A stretch of 64,000 nucleotides of DNA. Origin: Shinella zoogloeoides (GTDB lineage: Bacteria; Pseudomonadota; Alphaproteobacteria; Rhizobiales; Rhizobiaceae). The position numbers were made by a program, and so were the translations under genes. The notes beneath the pieces are model-generated. The model was not told the DNA's origin and ran no database searches. It saw only the letters and a program-made list of their open reading frames with translations. This document shows, in pieces, positions 49,898 through 58,978 of the stretch. Within the stretch, counting starts at the first letter, position 1; each line of letters opens with the position of its first letter. The stretch is from assembly GCF_003574625.1 (NCBI RefSeq), contig NZ_QNUJ01000003.1, positions 372,001 to 436,000 of the forward strand. Reading direction: 5' to 3'.

Positions 49898-52063
49898 ATG
49901 AACACCATCTCGCGCGCACGGCTGATCTCCACCACGGCGCTCGCGGCTCTTGGCATCGCGGTGGCGGCGGGCGAACCGGCCGCCGCTCAGGAGGCACAGG
50001 AAACGACGACGCTCGAAGCGGTCGTCGTCACGGGCACCAAGCGCCCGCAGGACGACGCCTCCCTGCCCGTCGCAACGACGATCCTCGGCCCGGAAAACGT
50101 GAAACCCTCCTCGCTCGACCCGGTCGGCGACGTCGCCCGCCAGACGCCGGGCACGAATTTCATGGATTTCGGCCGCTTCGGCGAAAGCTACATGACCATG
50201 CGCGGTCTCTCGACGCTCGGCTCGGCGATGAACTCGCTCGACAGCGTGATCGGCCTTTCCGTCGACGGCGTTCCGACGACGCTCTCGGCGATCGGCGCGC
50301 CCTTCCTCGATGTCGAACAGATCGAGGTGCTGCGCGGCCCGCAGGGCACGACCTTCGGTCGCAACGCCTTCGCCGGCGCGATCAATGTGGTGAGCAAGCC
50401 GGCCGACGGGACGAAGGAAACCATCGTCAGTACCGAGATCGGTTCCGATGGCCATGCCTTCATCGAGGGCACGACGGGTGGCTGGCTGATCGACGACCTC
50501 GTTGCCGGCCGCGCGACGCTGCGTTTCCAGAAGTTCGATGGCGACATTCCGAACCCGATCACCGGCAAGGACGAGGGCAGCGCGAAGCTCGGCGCGGCGC
50601 GCGGTACGCTGCGCATCACGCCGGACGACAGCTTCACCATCGATATCACCGGCGGCTTTTCCAGGGACACCCGGCACAACTCTGCCTTCCTCCTGCTGGA
50701 ATCGCCCGACTTCCCGATCAGCGGCGCGGACACCACGCCGGTCAACCGCCAGCAGATCGCGCACGGCTCGATCAAGCTCACCAAGGAATTCGAGCCCTTC
50801 ATCCTGACCTCGACGACGAGCTACCAGGACATCAAGCTGCACAATACCGGCGACTTCACCGACGCCTTCATCTTCTCCAACGCCACCGGCCTGCCGCCGT
50901 CCTTCTTCAACGACCCCAACGCGCAGAAGGTGGTCTTCGACGACCACGAGCGCATCTTCAACCAGGAGGTCCGCCTCAACTCGCATGAAGACGCGGCCGT
51001 GCAATGGGTCGTCGGCGCGAACTATTTCAAATCGGACTTCACGACCCATCGCGTGCAGGATGTCGGCAGCTACTCGCCGACGCTGAACGGCACCTTCGAC
51101 AACGCCATCGACAGCGAGACGATCGCGGCCTTCGCCGACGCGGCGGTGCCGCTCGACGAGCGCTTCACCCTTTCGGGCGGCCTGCGCCTTGCCCACGACA
51201 GGCAGACGCTCGACGCCAACTATGTCTCCAACGGCTTTCCCGGCACCATCCCGGCCTTCGCGCAGACCAATTCATTCAGCGACACCTACCTGACCGGCCG
51301 CATGGCGCTCTCCTACAAATGGAACGACCGCGCCATGAGCTATGCCTCCGTGGCGCGCGGCTATTCCTCCGGCGGCTTCGAGAAGACGACTGCCTATGCC
51401 GGCTTCGGCCTACCCTCGACGCCCTTCCTGCCGGCGACGTCATGGACCTACGAGATCGGCACCAAGGCTGAGCTGACCGATGCCATCCGCGTCAGCGGCG
51501 CGATCTTCTACAATGACGTGAAGGACGGCCAGCTCACGGGTTTCGATCCGGGAACCTTGCTGCCCTTCATGACGAACCAGGCCTTCGAGAGCTACGGCGT
51601 GGAAGCGAACGTGACCGCCACGGTGGCCGACGGGCTGGATTTCACGGTGGGCGGCGCGCTCATCAATTCCCGCCTCGTCGACGTCACGCCGCAATCGGCG
51701 CTCGCGGGGGCGCTGGAGGGCAACAAGGTGCCGCAGGTGCCCGGCTTCTCCGCCAATCTCGGCGTCACCTACCGGACGGAAGCCGATGCGCTCGGCTTTG
51801 CCGGCGAATTCTTCGTCGGCGCCAACTACCAGTATGTCGGCACCCGCTATTCGGACATCCAGAACAGCGCGAAGATGGCGGCCTACCACATCGTCAATGC
51901 GGAACTCGGCTGGGAGAAGGACAATCTGAAGGTCTACGCCTTCGGACGAAACCTGCTCGACGAGCGCCCGCTCTCCTACGCCTTCACCTACGCGCCGGGA
52001 ACGACGGCCGCCTATATCGGCCGCGGCCGCGTCGTCGGCCTGGGGGCGACAATCAAGTGGTAG
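49898..52063 (+). CDS. TonB-dependent siderophore receptor
   Basis: Outer-membrane receptor of 721 aa. Signal peptide RARLISTTALAALGIAVAAG with cleavage near PAAAQ; a TonB box candidate TTLEAVVVTGTK at the mature N-terminus; plug domain to about residue 160 with VEQIEVLRGPQGTTFGRNAFAGAINVVSK; then a 22-strand barrel ending GLGATIKW, with a C-terminal aromatic residue as required for outer-membrane insertion. Sequence style is that of the FyuA/yersiniabactin-type or alcaligin-type receptors. It lies between the PchR-like regulator and the IrtA-like fusion, so its ligand is probably a ferric siderophore. Confidence 0.93.
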   Translation: MNTISRARLISTTALAALGIAVAAGEPAAAQEAQETTTLEAVVVTGTKRPQDDASLPVATTILGPENVKPSSLDPVGDVARQTPGTNFMDFGRFGESYMTMRGLSTLGSAMNSLDSVIGLSVDGVPTTLSAIGAPFLDVEQIEVLRGPQGTTFGRNAFAGAINVVSKPADGTKETIVSTEIGSDGHAFIEGTTGGWLIDDLVAGRATLRFQKFDGDIPNPITGKDEGSAKLGAARGTLRITPDDSFTIDITGGFSRDTRHNSAFLLLESPDFPISGADTTPVNRQQIAHGSIKLTKEFEPFILTSTTSYQDIKLHNTGDFTDAFIFSNATGLPPSFFNDPNAQKVVFDDHERIFNQEVRLNSHEDAAVQWVVGANYFKSDFTTHRVQDVGSYSPTLNGTFDNAIDSETIAAFADAAVPLDERFTLSGGLRLAHDRQTLDANYVSNGFPGTIPAFAQTNSFSDTYLTGRMALSYKWNDRAMSYASVARGYSSGGFEKTTAYAGFGLPSTPFLPATSWTYEIGTKAELTDAIRVSGAIFYNDVKDGQLTGFDPGTLLPFMTNQAFESYGVEANVTATVADGLDFTVGGALINSRLVDVTPQSALAGALEGNKVPQVPGFSANLGVTYRTEADALGFAGEFFVGANYQYVGTRYSDIQNSAKMAAYHIVNAELGWEKDNLKVYAFGRNLLDERPLSYAFTYAPGTTAAYIGRGRVVGLGATIKW

Positions 52064-52084
52064 GGAGCGCGGCAGCATTCTCGC

Positions 52085-52111
52085 GCGGCCCGGTCTTGCC
52101 GGCCGGGCCGC
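52085..52111 (+). promoter_or_regulatory. Hairpin between receptor and transporter genes
   Basis: A 9-bp perfect GC stem GCGGCCCGG / CCGGGCCGC with a 9-base loop in the 76-base gap. The following ATCTTTCCGTTCTTTC is T-rich but broken, so partial termination is possible, lowering transporter relative to receptor expression. Confidence 0.6.
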
Positions 52112-52139
52112 ATCTTTCCGTTCTTTCGCGAGGCTGCTG

Positions 52140-54677
52140 ATGGGCGCGCGTTTCCAGCGGACGATGATGAAGGCTCTCGGAGCCACCGATCACGTCATGA
52201 CGGTGGTTTCGGCCACGAACCTCACGCCCGGCTTCCGCCGCATCCGCTTTTCCGCCCCGACCATGATCGACGGGCGCGAGACGCCGACGGCAAGCTATGT
52301 CCGCCTCTGGGCGCCCGATCCCGACGATCCGGCCAAGGTGCACCAGCGCGGCTATACGCTGGTCGATCCGGACCCGGCGCGCGGCGAGGTCAGCTTCGAT
52401 TTCGTGCTGCACGAGCCGATGGGGCCGGCCTCCGCCTGGGCGGCTGCGGCAAGGCCCGGCGACACGATCAACGCGTCCTACTATATGTTCCACAAGTTCG
52501 AGCCGCCGGAAAACCCGGAAGGCTACCTGCTGATGGGCGATCCCGCGGCCATCCCCGCCATCAACGGCATCCTCGGCGTCCTGCCGCCGGACGCCGCCGT
52601 CGTCGTCATCCTGCAGGCCCATCTGCCGGCGGACCGGGACATTCCCGTCACCTTCCATCCGGGCGCCGAGGTGATCTGGACCGGCGAAGGCACCGGCGCG
52701 CTCGCCGCCGCCGTGCCCGCCCGCGACTGGTCGAACTGGTATGCCTGGATTGCCGCGGAAAACGCCGCGATCAAGGACCTGCGCGCGAACCTCAACCGCG
52801 TGCACGGCTTCCCGCTCGCCGACATCAAGCACGCCGCCTACTGGATCCGCGGCAAGGCGATGCGCCTGCGCAAGGAGGCGGGCGAAGAGGCGGCGGCACC
52901 CGCTCCGCCACCGCCCGCCGCGCCCCCTCGGAAGGCCGCGCCGCGCTGGCGCTCGCAGCGCGGGCAGGAACTGCTCGCATCGCTGCGCTGGAAGCTGCGC
53001 GCCGCCGGCGCCCTGCAGGCCGTCATCTCGCTGATGCAGCTCACCCCGCTGGTCCTGCTCGCCGAACTCGGCCGCCGGCTGCTGGCGGGCGATGCCGGCC
53101 GGGAAACGCTGACGCCGCTGATCCTGTGGGCGCTCGGCCTTTTCGGCGGTGCCGCCCTGCTCTCGACCGTGCTGATGTTCTGGCTACATGCCGTGGATGC
53201 CCGCTTCGGCCATGAGCTGCGCCGCTCGATCGTCGCCAAGCTCGCCCGCCTGCCGCTCGGCTGGTTCACCGACCGCAATACCGCCAGCGTGCACCAGGCG
53301 GTGCAGGAGGATGCCGGGCGGTTGCATTACATGGTCACCCATGCCGTGCCCGACGTCGTTGCCGGCATCGTCACGCCGCTCGCGGTCATCGTCTATCTCT
53401 TCACCGTGGATGCGGCGCTCGCCGGCCTGCTCTTCCTGCCGCTCATCGCCTTCGTCGCCCTCTTCGCCCACATGATGCGCGGCGTCGCCGACAAGCTGGT
53501 GGAACATGCCGACTGGACCAGGCGCGCCAATGCCGCGGCCAGCGCCTTCATCGAGGCCTTGCCCGTCGTGCGCGTCTTCGGCGGCGACGGCAGGGCGTTG
53601 CGCACGGTGCTGAACGGCCAGGCGGCCTTTCTCAACGGCTGGCAGCGCCCGATGGCCGGCCGCAAGGTCGCCTCGCAGCTTGCGATCCAGCCGCCGGCCT
53701 TCCTGCTGCTCATCACGGCGGCCGGCTGCTGGCGCATCCTCTCCGGCGCCATGGCGCCCGCCGATCTCCTGCCCTTCCTCTTCCTCGGCACCGCCTTCGG
53801 CACGCAGATCACCGCCGTCATGTACGGCTTCGTGCCGATGCGCGAGGCGAAGCAGGCGGCAAGCCGCATCGGCACGCTGCTGGAGGAGCTGGAGCTCGAT
53901 CGCAGCCGCTCGCTGCGCGCCCTCTCGCCGGGCCCGCTCGGCCTGCGCTTCAAGAATGTCAGCTTCGGCTACCGGCCGCGCAAGCCGGTGCTCGAAGACA
54001 TCGACCTCGTGCTCGCGCCCGGCACGCTGACGGCGCTGGTCGGCCCGAGCGGCGCGGGCAAGTCCACCCTTGCCGGCCTGCCGGGCCGTTTCCACGATGT
54101 GACGGGCGGCGCGATCCGGCTGATCGCGGGCGAGACGGAAATCGACATTCGCGACGTCAACCCGCAGGTCCTCCAACGCACCGTCGGCTTCGTCTTCCAG
54201 GATGTACGCCTGATCAGGGGAACGCTCCGGGAAAACATCGCGCTCGCCCGCCCCGAGGCGAGCCAAGGCGAAATCGAGGCGGCCGCCCGTGCCGCCCATA
54301 TCCACGAGCGCATCGCAGAGGCGCCGAAAGGCTATGACAGCATTCTCGGCGAGGATATCCAACTCTCCGGCGGCGAGGCGCAGCGCCTTTCCATCGCCCG
54401 CGCGCTGATCGCCGATCCGCCGGTCCTCGTGCTCGACGAGGCCACCGCCTTCGCCGATCCGGAATCCGAACATCTGGTGCAGCAGGCGCTGGGCTCGCTC
54501 ATCGGCAGGCGCACGGTCCTCGTCGTCGCACACCGGCTGCACACCGTGGTGCATGCCGACCGTATCGTCGTCATGGATCGCGGCCGCATCGTGCAGCAGG
54601 GCCGCCATGCGGCGCTGATCGCCGAGCCCGGCCTCTACCGCGACCTCTGGCAGGCCGGCGAAAGGAAAGCCTCGTGA
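52140..54677 (+). CDS. Siderophore-interacting FAD domain fused to ABC transporter (IrtA-like)
   Basis: An 845-aa fusion with the architecture and length of mycobacterial IrtA (about 860 aa). Residues 1 to about 250 are a siderophore-interacting protein (SIP) domain: a flavin-binding barrel with RGYTLVDPDPARG (R70-T73 is the FAD motif) and a NADPH-type lobe (GYLLMGDPAAIPAINGIL). An Ala/Pro linker spans about 252-270. A six-helix exporter-fold domain follows, then the ATPase with Walker A GPSGAGKST from 635, signature LSGGEAQ from 742 and Walker B ending D766-E767. The N-terminal flavin domain faces the cytoplasm, where it would reduce Fe(III)-siderophore and release Fe(II). Coupled to the next gene by GTGA overlap. 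Confidence 0.9.
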   Translation: MGARFQRTMMKALGATDHVMTVVSATNLTPGFRRIRFSAPTMIDGRETPTASYVRLWAPDPDDPAKVHQRGYTLVDPDPARGEVSFDFVLHEPMGPASAWAAAARPGDTINASYYMFHKFEPPENPEGYLLMGDPAAIPAINGILGVLPPDAAVVVILQAHLPADRDIPVTFHPGAEVIWTGEGTGALAAAVPARDWSNWYAWIAAENAAIKDLRANLNRVHGFPLADIKHAAYWIRGKAMRLRKEAGEEAAAPAPPPPAAPPRKAAPRWRSQRGQELLASLRWKLRAAGALQAVISLMQLTPLVLLAELGRRLLAGDAGRETLTPLILWALGLFGGAALLSTVLMFWLHAVDARFGHELRRSIVAKLARLPLGWFTDRNTASVHQAVQEDAGRLHYMVTHAVPDVVAGIVTPLAVIVYLFTVDAALAGLLFLPLIAFVALFAHMMRGVADKLVEHADWTRRANAAASAFIEALPVVRVFGGDGRALRTVLNGQAAFLNGWQRPMAGRKVASQLAIQPPAFLLLITAAGCWRILSGAMAPADLLPFLFLGTAFGTQITAVMYGFVPMREAKQAASRIGTLLEELELDRSRSLRALSPGPLGLRFKNVSFGYRPRKPVLEDIDLVLAPGTLTALVGPSGAGKSTLAGLPGRFHDVTGGAIRLIAGETEIDIRDVNPQVLQRTVGFVFQDVRLIRGTLRENIALARPEASQGEIEAAARAAHIHERIAEAPKGYDSILGEDIQLSGGEAQRLSIARALIADPPVLVLDEATAFADPESEHLVQQALGSLIGRRTVLVVAHRLHTVVHADRIVVMDRGRIVQQGRHAALIAEPGLYRDLWQAGERKAS

Positions 54678-56383
54678 TCATCTCTGCCCTTCTGCCGCCG
54701 CAAACCCGCCCGCGCCTCGCGCCCTTTGCCGTTCTCGTCGTCGTCGCGGCCGCATTGCGCGCGACATCCGCCCTCGCCCTCGTGCCGCTGCTCGGCGCGC
54801 TGTTCTCGCCGGTTCCGCAGGACGCGCTTGCCTGGCTCGGCCTGCTTGCCGCAAGCGTCGCCGCAGGCTGGGCGCTCGAGCGCTTTCTGGTGATCCGCGC
54901 CTTCGATCTCGGCTTTGCCATGATGACGTCGATGAACGCCCGTCTCGTCGATCATCTCCTCGCCGTGCCGATCGGCTGGTTCGGTGCCACGCAGCGATCG
55001 CAGGCCAAACGCGCGCTCGCCGGCGCCGTGCCGGAGCTCTTCGCAAGCTCGGTCAACCTGGCGACACAGGCCTCCATCGCCGTCACGCTGCCCTTCGCCA
55101 TCGCCATCGGCCTTTTCTTCGTCGCCTGGCCGCTCGGCCTTGCGGCGCTTGCCGCGGCACCGATGCTGCTCGGCGCTCTCCTTCTCGGCGGGCGGCTGAT
55201 GCGCCGCGCCGAGGCCGATTTCGCCGCCGCCTCCAGCGAGGCCGCCGAGCGCACGGAGGAATTCGCCCACGCCCAGATCGTGCTGCGCGCCGCCGGCCGC
55301 ACCGGCATGGAGGGTACGCCACTCGGAGCAGCTATCGACGCCCAGAAATCCAGTGGACTGCGCGTCCTCTGGTTCGCCCTGCCCGGCATGCTACTCTTCT
55401 CGCTCGCCATGCAGGCGACGCTCATCGCCATGGTGGCCGTCCTGGCGTTCCTCTATATGGACGGCGCCGTCGATGCCGCCCGCACCGTGGCACTGATCGT
55501 CGTGGTCCTCCGCTTTCTTGAGCCGCTGAATACCCTCTCGGAGCTTTTCCCCGCGCTCGAATCCACCCACGCCGCCGCCGGGCGAACCCTCGCCGTGCTC
55601 GACGTCCCTGCCCAGTCGGTCCCCGCGCAGGACAGCACGCCCGGCACCCCGGACATCGAATTCCGCGATGTGCATTTCAACATCGACGGCACGCCGATCC
55701 TCAATGGGGTTACCTTCACGGTCCCGGCCGGCCGGATGACCGCGCTGGTCGGCCCGTCCGGTTCCGGCAAGAGCACGATCCTCACGCTGATCGCCCGCCT
55801 GCACGACGTCTCCGCCGGAGAAATCCGCGTCGCAGGCCACGACGTGCGCGCCTATGAGCCCGCGACCCTGATGGACCAGCTCTCCGTCGTCTTCCAGAAT
55901 GTGCAGCTCTTCGAGGGCGGCATTGCCGAGAACATCCGTCTCGCCCGCCCCGAGGCCGATGAAGCGGCGCTGCGCGCGGCGGCAGCGGCGGCCTGCGTCG
56001 ACGAGATCGTCGAGCGCCTTGGCGGCTGGGACGCGCCGGTCGGCGAAGGCGGCAACAACCTTTCCGGCGGCGAGCGCCAGCGCGTCAGCATCGCCCGCGC
56101 GTTGCTCAAGAACGCACCGATCCTGCTGCTCGACGAGGCGACGAGCGGCCTCGACACGCTGAACGAGGTCGCCGTCGCCACCGCCCTCACCCGCTTCGGC
56201 CACCACACCGCCCTCGTCGTCGCACATCGCATCGAGACCATCGCGAAGGCCGACCACATCCTCTTCGTGGAACACGGCCGCATCGTCGAGGCGGGCAGCC
56301 GCGACGACCTGATCGCCGCCGGAGGCCGCTTCGCCACCTACTGGAACAGCCGTCGCCAGGCGAAAGACTGGACGTTCGCATAG
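54674..56383 (+). CDS. ABC half-transporter (IrtB-like)
   Basis: A 569-aa exporter-fold half-transporter, partner of the preceding fusion; mycobacterial IrtB is about 579 aa. Six membrane segments, then the ATPase with Walker A GPSGSGKST (from 360), signature NLSGGERQRVSIARALL (LSGGE from 463), Walker B ILLLDEATSGLD and a switch His in VVAHRIETI. It has no SIP domain, as in IrtB. GTG start overlapping the upstream TGA with AAAGGAAAG before it. The heterodimer probably imports ferric siderophore across the inner membrane, as IrtAB and YbtPQ do despite their exporter fold. Confidence 0.9.
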   Translation: MIISALLPPQTRPRLAPFAVLVVVAAALRATSALALVPLLGALFSPVPQDALAWLGLLAASVAAGWALERFLVIRAFDLGFAMMTSMNARLVDHLLAVPIGWFGATQRSQAKRALAGAVPELFASSVNLATQASIAVTLPFAIAIGLFFVAWPLGLAALAAAPMLLGALLLGGRLMRRAEADFAAASSEAAERTEEFAHAQIVLRAAGRTGMEGTPLGAAIDAQKSSGLRVLWFALPGMLLFSLAMQATLIAMVAVLAFLYMDGAVDAARTVALIVVVLRFLEPLNTLSELFPALESTHAAAGRTLAVLDVPAQSVPAQDSTPGTPDIEFRDVHFNIDGTPILNGVTFTVPAGRMTALVGPSGSGKSTILTLIARLHDVSAGEIRVAGHDVRAYEPATLMDQLSVVFQNVQLFEGGIAENIRLARPEADEAALRAAAAAACVDEIVERLGGWDAPVGEGGNNLSGGERQRVSIARALLKNAPILLLDEATSGLDTLNEVAVATALTRFGHHTALVVAHRIETIAKADHILFVEHGRIVEAGSRDDLIAAGGRFATYWNSRRQAKDWTFA

Positions 56384-56444
56384 GCTGGGCAATGTCTGCG
56401 AACGGCACGGCCGGACCGAGCCGGCTTGGACAGGATGCCCAGCC
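56383..56444. terminator. Structured gap between convergent genes
   Basis: GGCTGGGCA (56383-56391) pairs with TGCCCAGCC (56436-56444), enclosing a second hairpin GCCGG / CCGGC (56410-56425). No T-run. Probably a bidirectional barrier between the siderophore operon and the oncoming demethylase operon. Confidence 0.5.
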
Positions 56445-56451
56445 AAGGCCC

Positions 56452-58872
56452 TTAAAGCCGAATGCGCTTGCCTTCGGGATCGTAGGCGCAACGGTCCACC
56501 GCCGTTGCCCTGCTGCGGCGACCGAACGCCTCGACCTCGATCTCCCGCAATGCCATATCCTCCCCCTTGAGATAGCCGAAGACGAGCGGGGCTCCGATGG
56601 TGTGGCCGAAGTCGCCGCTGGTGGTCATTCCCAGGATACGGCCGTTCGCCAGCATCGCCTCGCCGCCATAGACCGGCAGGGGATCGTCGAGCCTGAAACA
56701 GGCGAGCTTTCGCGCGATACCACGCTCCTTCTGCGCCGCGATGGCATCGCGGCCCTGGAAATCCCCCTTCTTCATCGACAGCGCAAAGCCCAACCCGGCC
56801 TCCAGCGGCGTGTCGTCGGGCGTGATGTCGGCGCCCCAGTAGAGGTAGCGTTTCTCCATGCGCAGGCTGGAAATCGCCTTGTACCCCACATTGGCGATTC
56901 CCAGCGGCGTTCCCGCTTCGCGCAGGATCTCGTAGACATAGGCAAGATACTCGCTCGGCACATGCAGTTCCCAGCCGAGCTCGCCGACATAGGTCACGCG
57001 GGCGGCGAAGACCGGCGCCCATCCGATCCGGATCTCGCGGCATGTCATGTAGGCAAAGGCAGCATCCGACACATCGTGCTCGGTGACGGCGGCTAGGACA
57101 TCGCGCGCCAGCGGCCCGCAGAGATTGATGACCCCATACGCACCCGTCACGTCCTGCATGGTCACGGATCCGTCGCGGGGCATGTGGCGGCGGATCCAGT
57201 CTCCGTCACGCGTGCCGAAGGCGGAGCCCGTGACGACATGGAAGCGGCTTTCCCCCCGCCGCATGATGGTCAGGTCGGCCTCGATACCGCCACGCTTGTT
57301 GAGCATCTGCGTATAGACGACAGCGTCCTCGCGACGATCGACATTCGCGGCCGCCAGCCATTGCAGGAAAGCAAGGGCTCCCGGCCCCGAAATCTCGAAC
57401 TTGGAGAAGGATGACTGATCGATCAGCGCGACGCGCTCGCGGACCGCCCGGTGCTCCCGGCCGATCACCTCGGCGTGGGGCGCCCGCTCGAAGGTTTCCA
57501 GCGGCGGCCTGTTCTCGCCGGGCGCCAGGAAATAGTTGGGCCGCTCCCAGCCGAACTTGGCGCCATTGACGGCGCCCTCGGCTGTCAGGGTCTGGTAGAG
57601 GGGCGAACGCCGCAATGGCCGGCAGGCCGAGCGCTCCTCCTCCGGCCACGCAATCGCATAATATTTGGAATAGGCCTCGATGGCGCTGTCGCGCAGATAG
57701 GCGAGCCCGCCATGCGGGTGGCCGAAGCGACGCAGGTCGAAGGCCCACAGATCCATGCCCGGATCGCCCTCCAGAATCCAGTTCGCCATGGCGCGGCCGG
57801 CTCCGCCCGAGGCGGCAATCCCGGATGTAAAGCCGCAGGCGACAAAGAAGTTCTCGAAGCCGCCGGCAAGGCCCATGACCGGTTCGCCATCCGCCGAAAT
57901 GGGGATGGGGCCATTGACCACGGAGCGCACGCCAAGCTCGCCGAGCAGCGGGATACGGTTCGAAGCGCCTTCGATCACCTCGGCGATGCGCTCCAGATCG
58001 TCCGTAAACAGTTCCTGGCCGAAATCCAGCGGCAGCTTGCCGAGCCCGTAGGCGGCCCGCGTCTGTTTCTCCCAGCCGCCGATCGCCATCGCGCCCGGTT
58101 CCGGCTTGACGTAGAAATTGGCGTCCGGGTCCCGCAAGGTCGGCAGGTCATCCGGCACCTTCGGCGACTTCTCGGTCACGAAATATTCATGCTCGACCAC
58201 GGTGACCGGCAGATCGATGCCCGCCAGTTCGCCGAGCTGCCGCGCCCAGAGCCCGGCGGCGTTGACGACGATCTCGCAGCCGACATCGCCTTCGGCCGTT
58301 TTTACCGCCGTGATACGCCGGTCCCGGATCGTGAAGCCGGTGACGGCGACGCCCTCGACGATGCGCACGCCGCCTGCCCGGGCTCCCTTCGCATAGGCAT
58401 GGGTCAGCGAATAGGGATCCACATGGCCGTCGGAAGCGATCCAGGTCGCGCCGCGCAAGCCCTTCGTATCGACAAGCGGAAAGAGGCGCTTGACCTCGTC
58501 CGGGCCGACGAGCTCCATGTCGAAACCGTAGCTTCTTGCGGCCGTATGCGCCCGCTTCAACTCCTCCCAGCGGGCATCGGAAGCGGCGAGCCGAAGGCTG
58601 CCGACATTCTTCCAGCCGACATCCTGACCGGTCTCCGCACCGATCCTGGCGCACAGGTCGGCGCTGTATTGCATCAGCCGCGTCAGGTTCACCTTGCTGC
58701 GCAACTGCCCCATGAGACCGGCGGCATGCCAGGTGGAGCCCGCCGTCAGCGCACGCTTTTCCAGGAGCAGGACGTCCTTCTCGCCCGCCTTGGCAAGGTG
58801 ATAGGCGATGCTGGTGCCGATGGCGCCGCCGCCGACGATGACGATACGGGCGTGAGATGGAAGCTTTGACAT
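56452..58872 (-). CDS. Dimethylglycine/sarcosine dehydrogenase-like flavoprotein
   Basis: An 806-aa two-domain enzyme. The N-terminal DAO-type FAD domain has VIVGGGAIGTSIAYHLAKAG and TAGSTWHAAGL, where His49 is the expected covalent FAD site. The C-terminal half from about residue 430 is a GcvT-type aminomethyltransferase fold that takes the one-carbon unit onto tetrahydrofolate (ending LRMEKRYLYWGADI and GFALSMKKGDFQGRDA). It should demethylate dimethylglycine or a similar N-methyl amino acid. The ATG at 58872 has GGAAAGA upstream. Second gene after the Rieske oxygenase, which would supply its substrate. Confidence 0.88.
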   Translation of the reverse strand: MSKLPSHARIVIVGGGAIGTSIAYHLAKAGEKDVLLLEKRALTAGSTWHAAGLMGQLRSKVNLTRLMQYSADLCARIGAETGQDVGWKNVGSLRLAASDARWEELKRAHTAARSYGFDMELVGPDEVKRLFPLVDTKGLRGATWIASDGHVDPYSLTHAYAKGARAGGVRIVEGVAVTGFTIRDRRITAVKTAEGDVGCEIVVNAAGLWARQLGELAGIDLPVTVVEHEYFVTEKSPKVPDDLPTLRDPDANFYVKPEPGAMAIGGWEKQTRAAYGLGKLPLDFGQELFTDDLERIAEVIEGASNRIPLLGELGVRSVVNGPIPISADGEPVMGLAGGFENFFVACGFTSGIAASGGAGRAMANWILEGDPGMDLWAFDLRRFGHPHGGLAYLRDSAIEAYSKYYAIAWPEEERSACRPLRRSPLYQTLTAEGAVNGAKFGWERPNYFLAPGENRPPLETFERAPHAEVIGREHRAVRERVALIDQSSFSKFEISGPGALAFLQWLAAANVDRREDAVVYTQMLNKRGGIEADLTIMRRGESRFHVVTGSAFGTRDGDWIRRHMPRDGSVTMQDVTGAYGVINLCGPLARDVLAAVTEHDVSDAAFAYMTCREIRIGWAPVFAARVTYVGELGWELHVPSEYLAYVYEILREAGTPLGIANVGYKAISSLRMEKRYLYWGADITPDDTPLEAGLGFALSMKKGDFQGRDAIAAQKERGIARKLACFRLDDPLPVYGGEAMLANGRILGMTTSGDFGHTIGAPLVFGYLKGEDMALREIEVEAFGRRSRATAVDRCAYDPEGKRIRL

Positions 58873-58978
58873 ATCCGTCTTTCCGAAGCCGACCCGCACT
58901 GCGCGTGGTCCCGTTGAATTCCCGGCAGCGGGCAAGCCGCCACCTTGTTGTCGGTGATCGAGAGCGCGGGCGGGAGCG

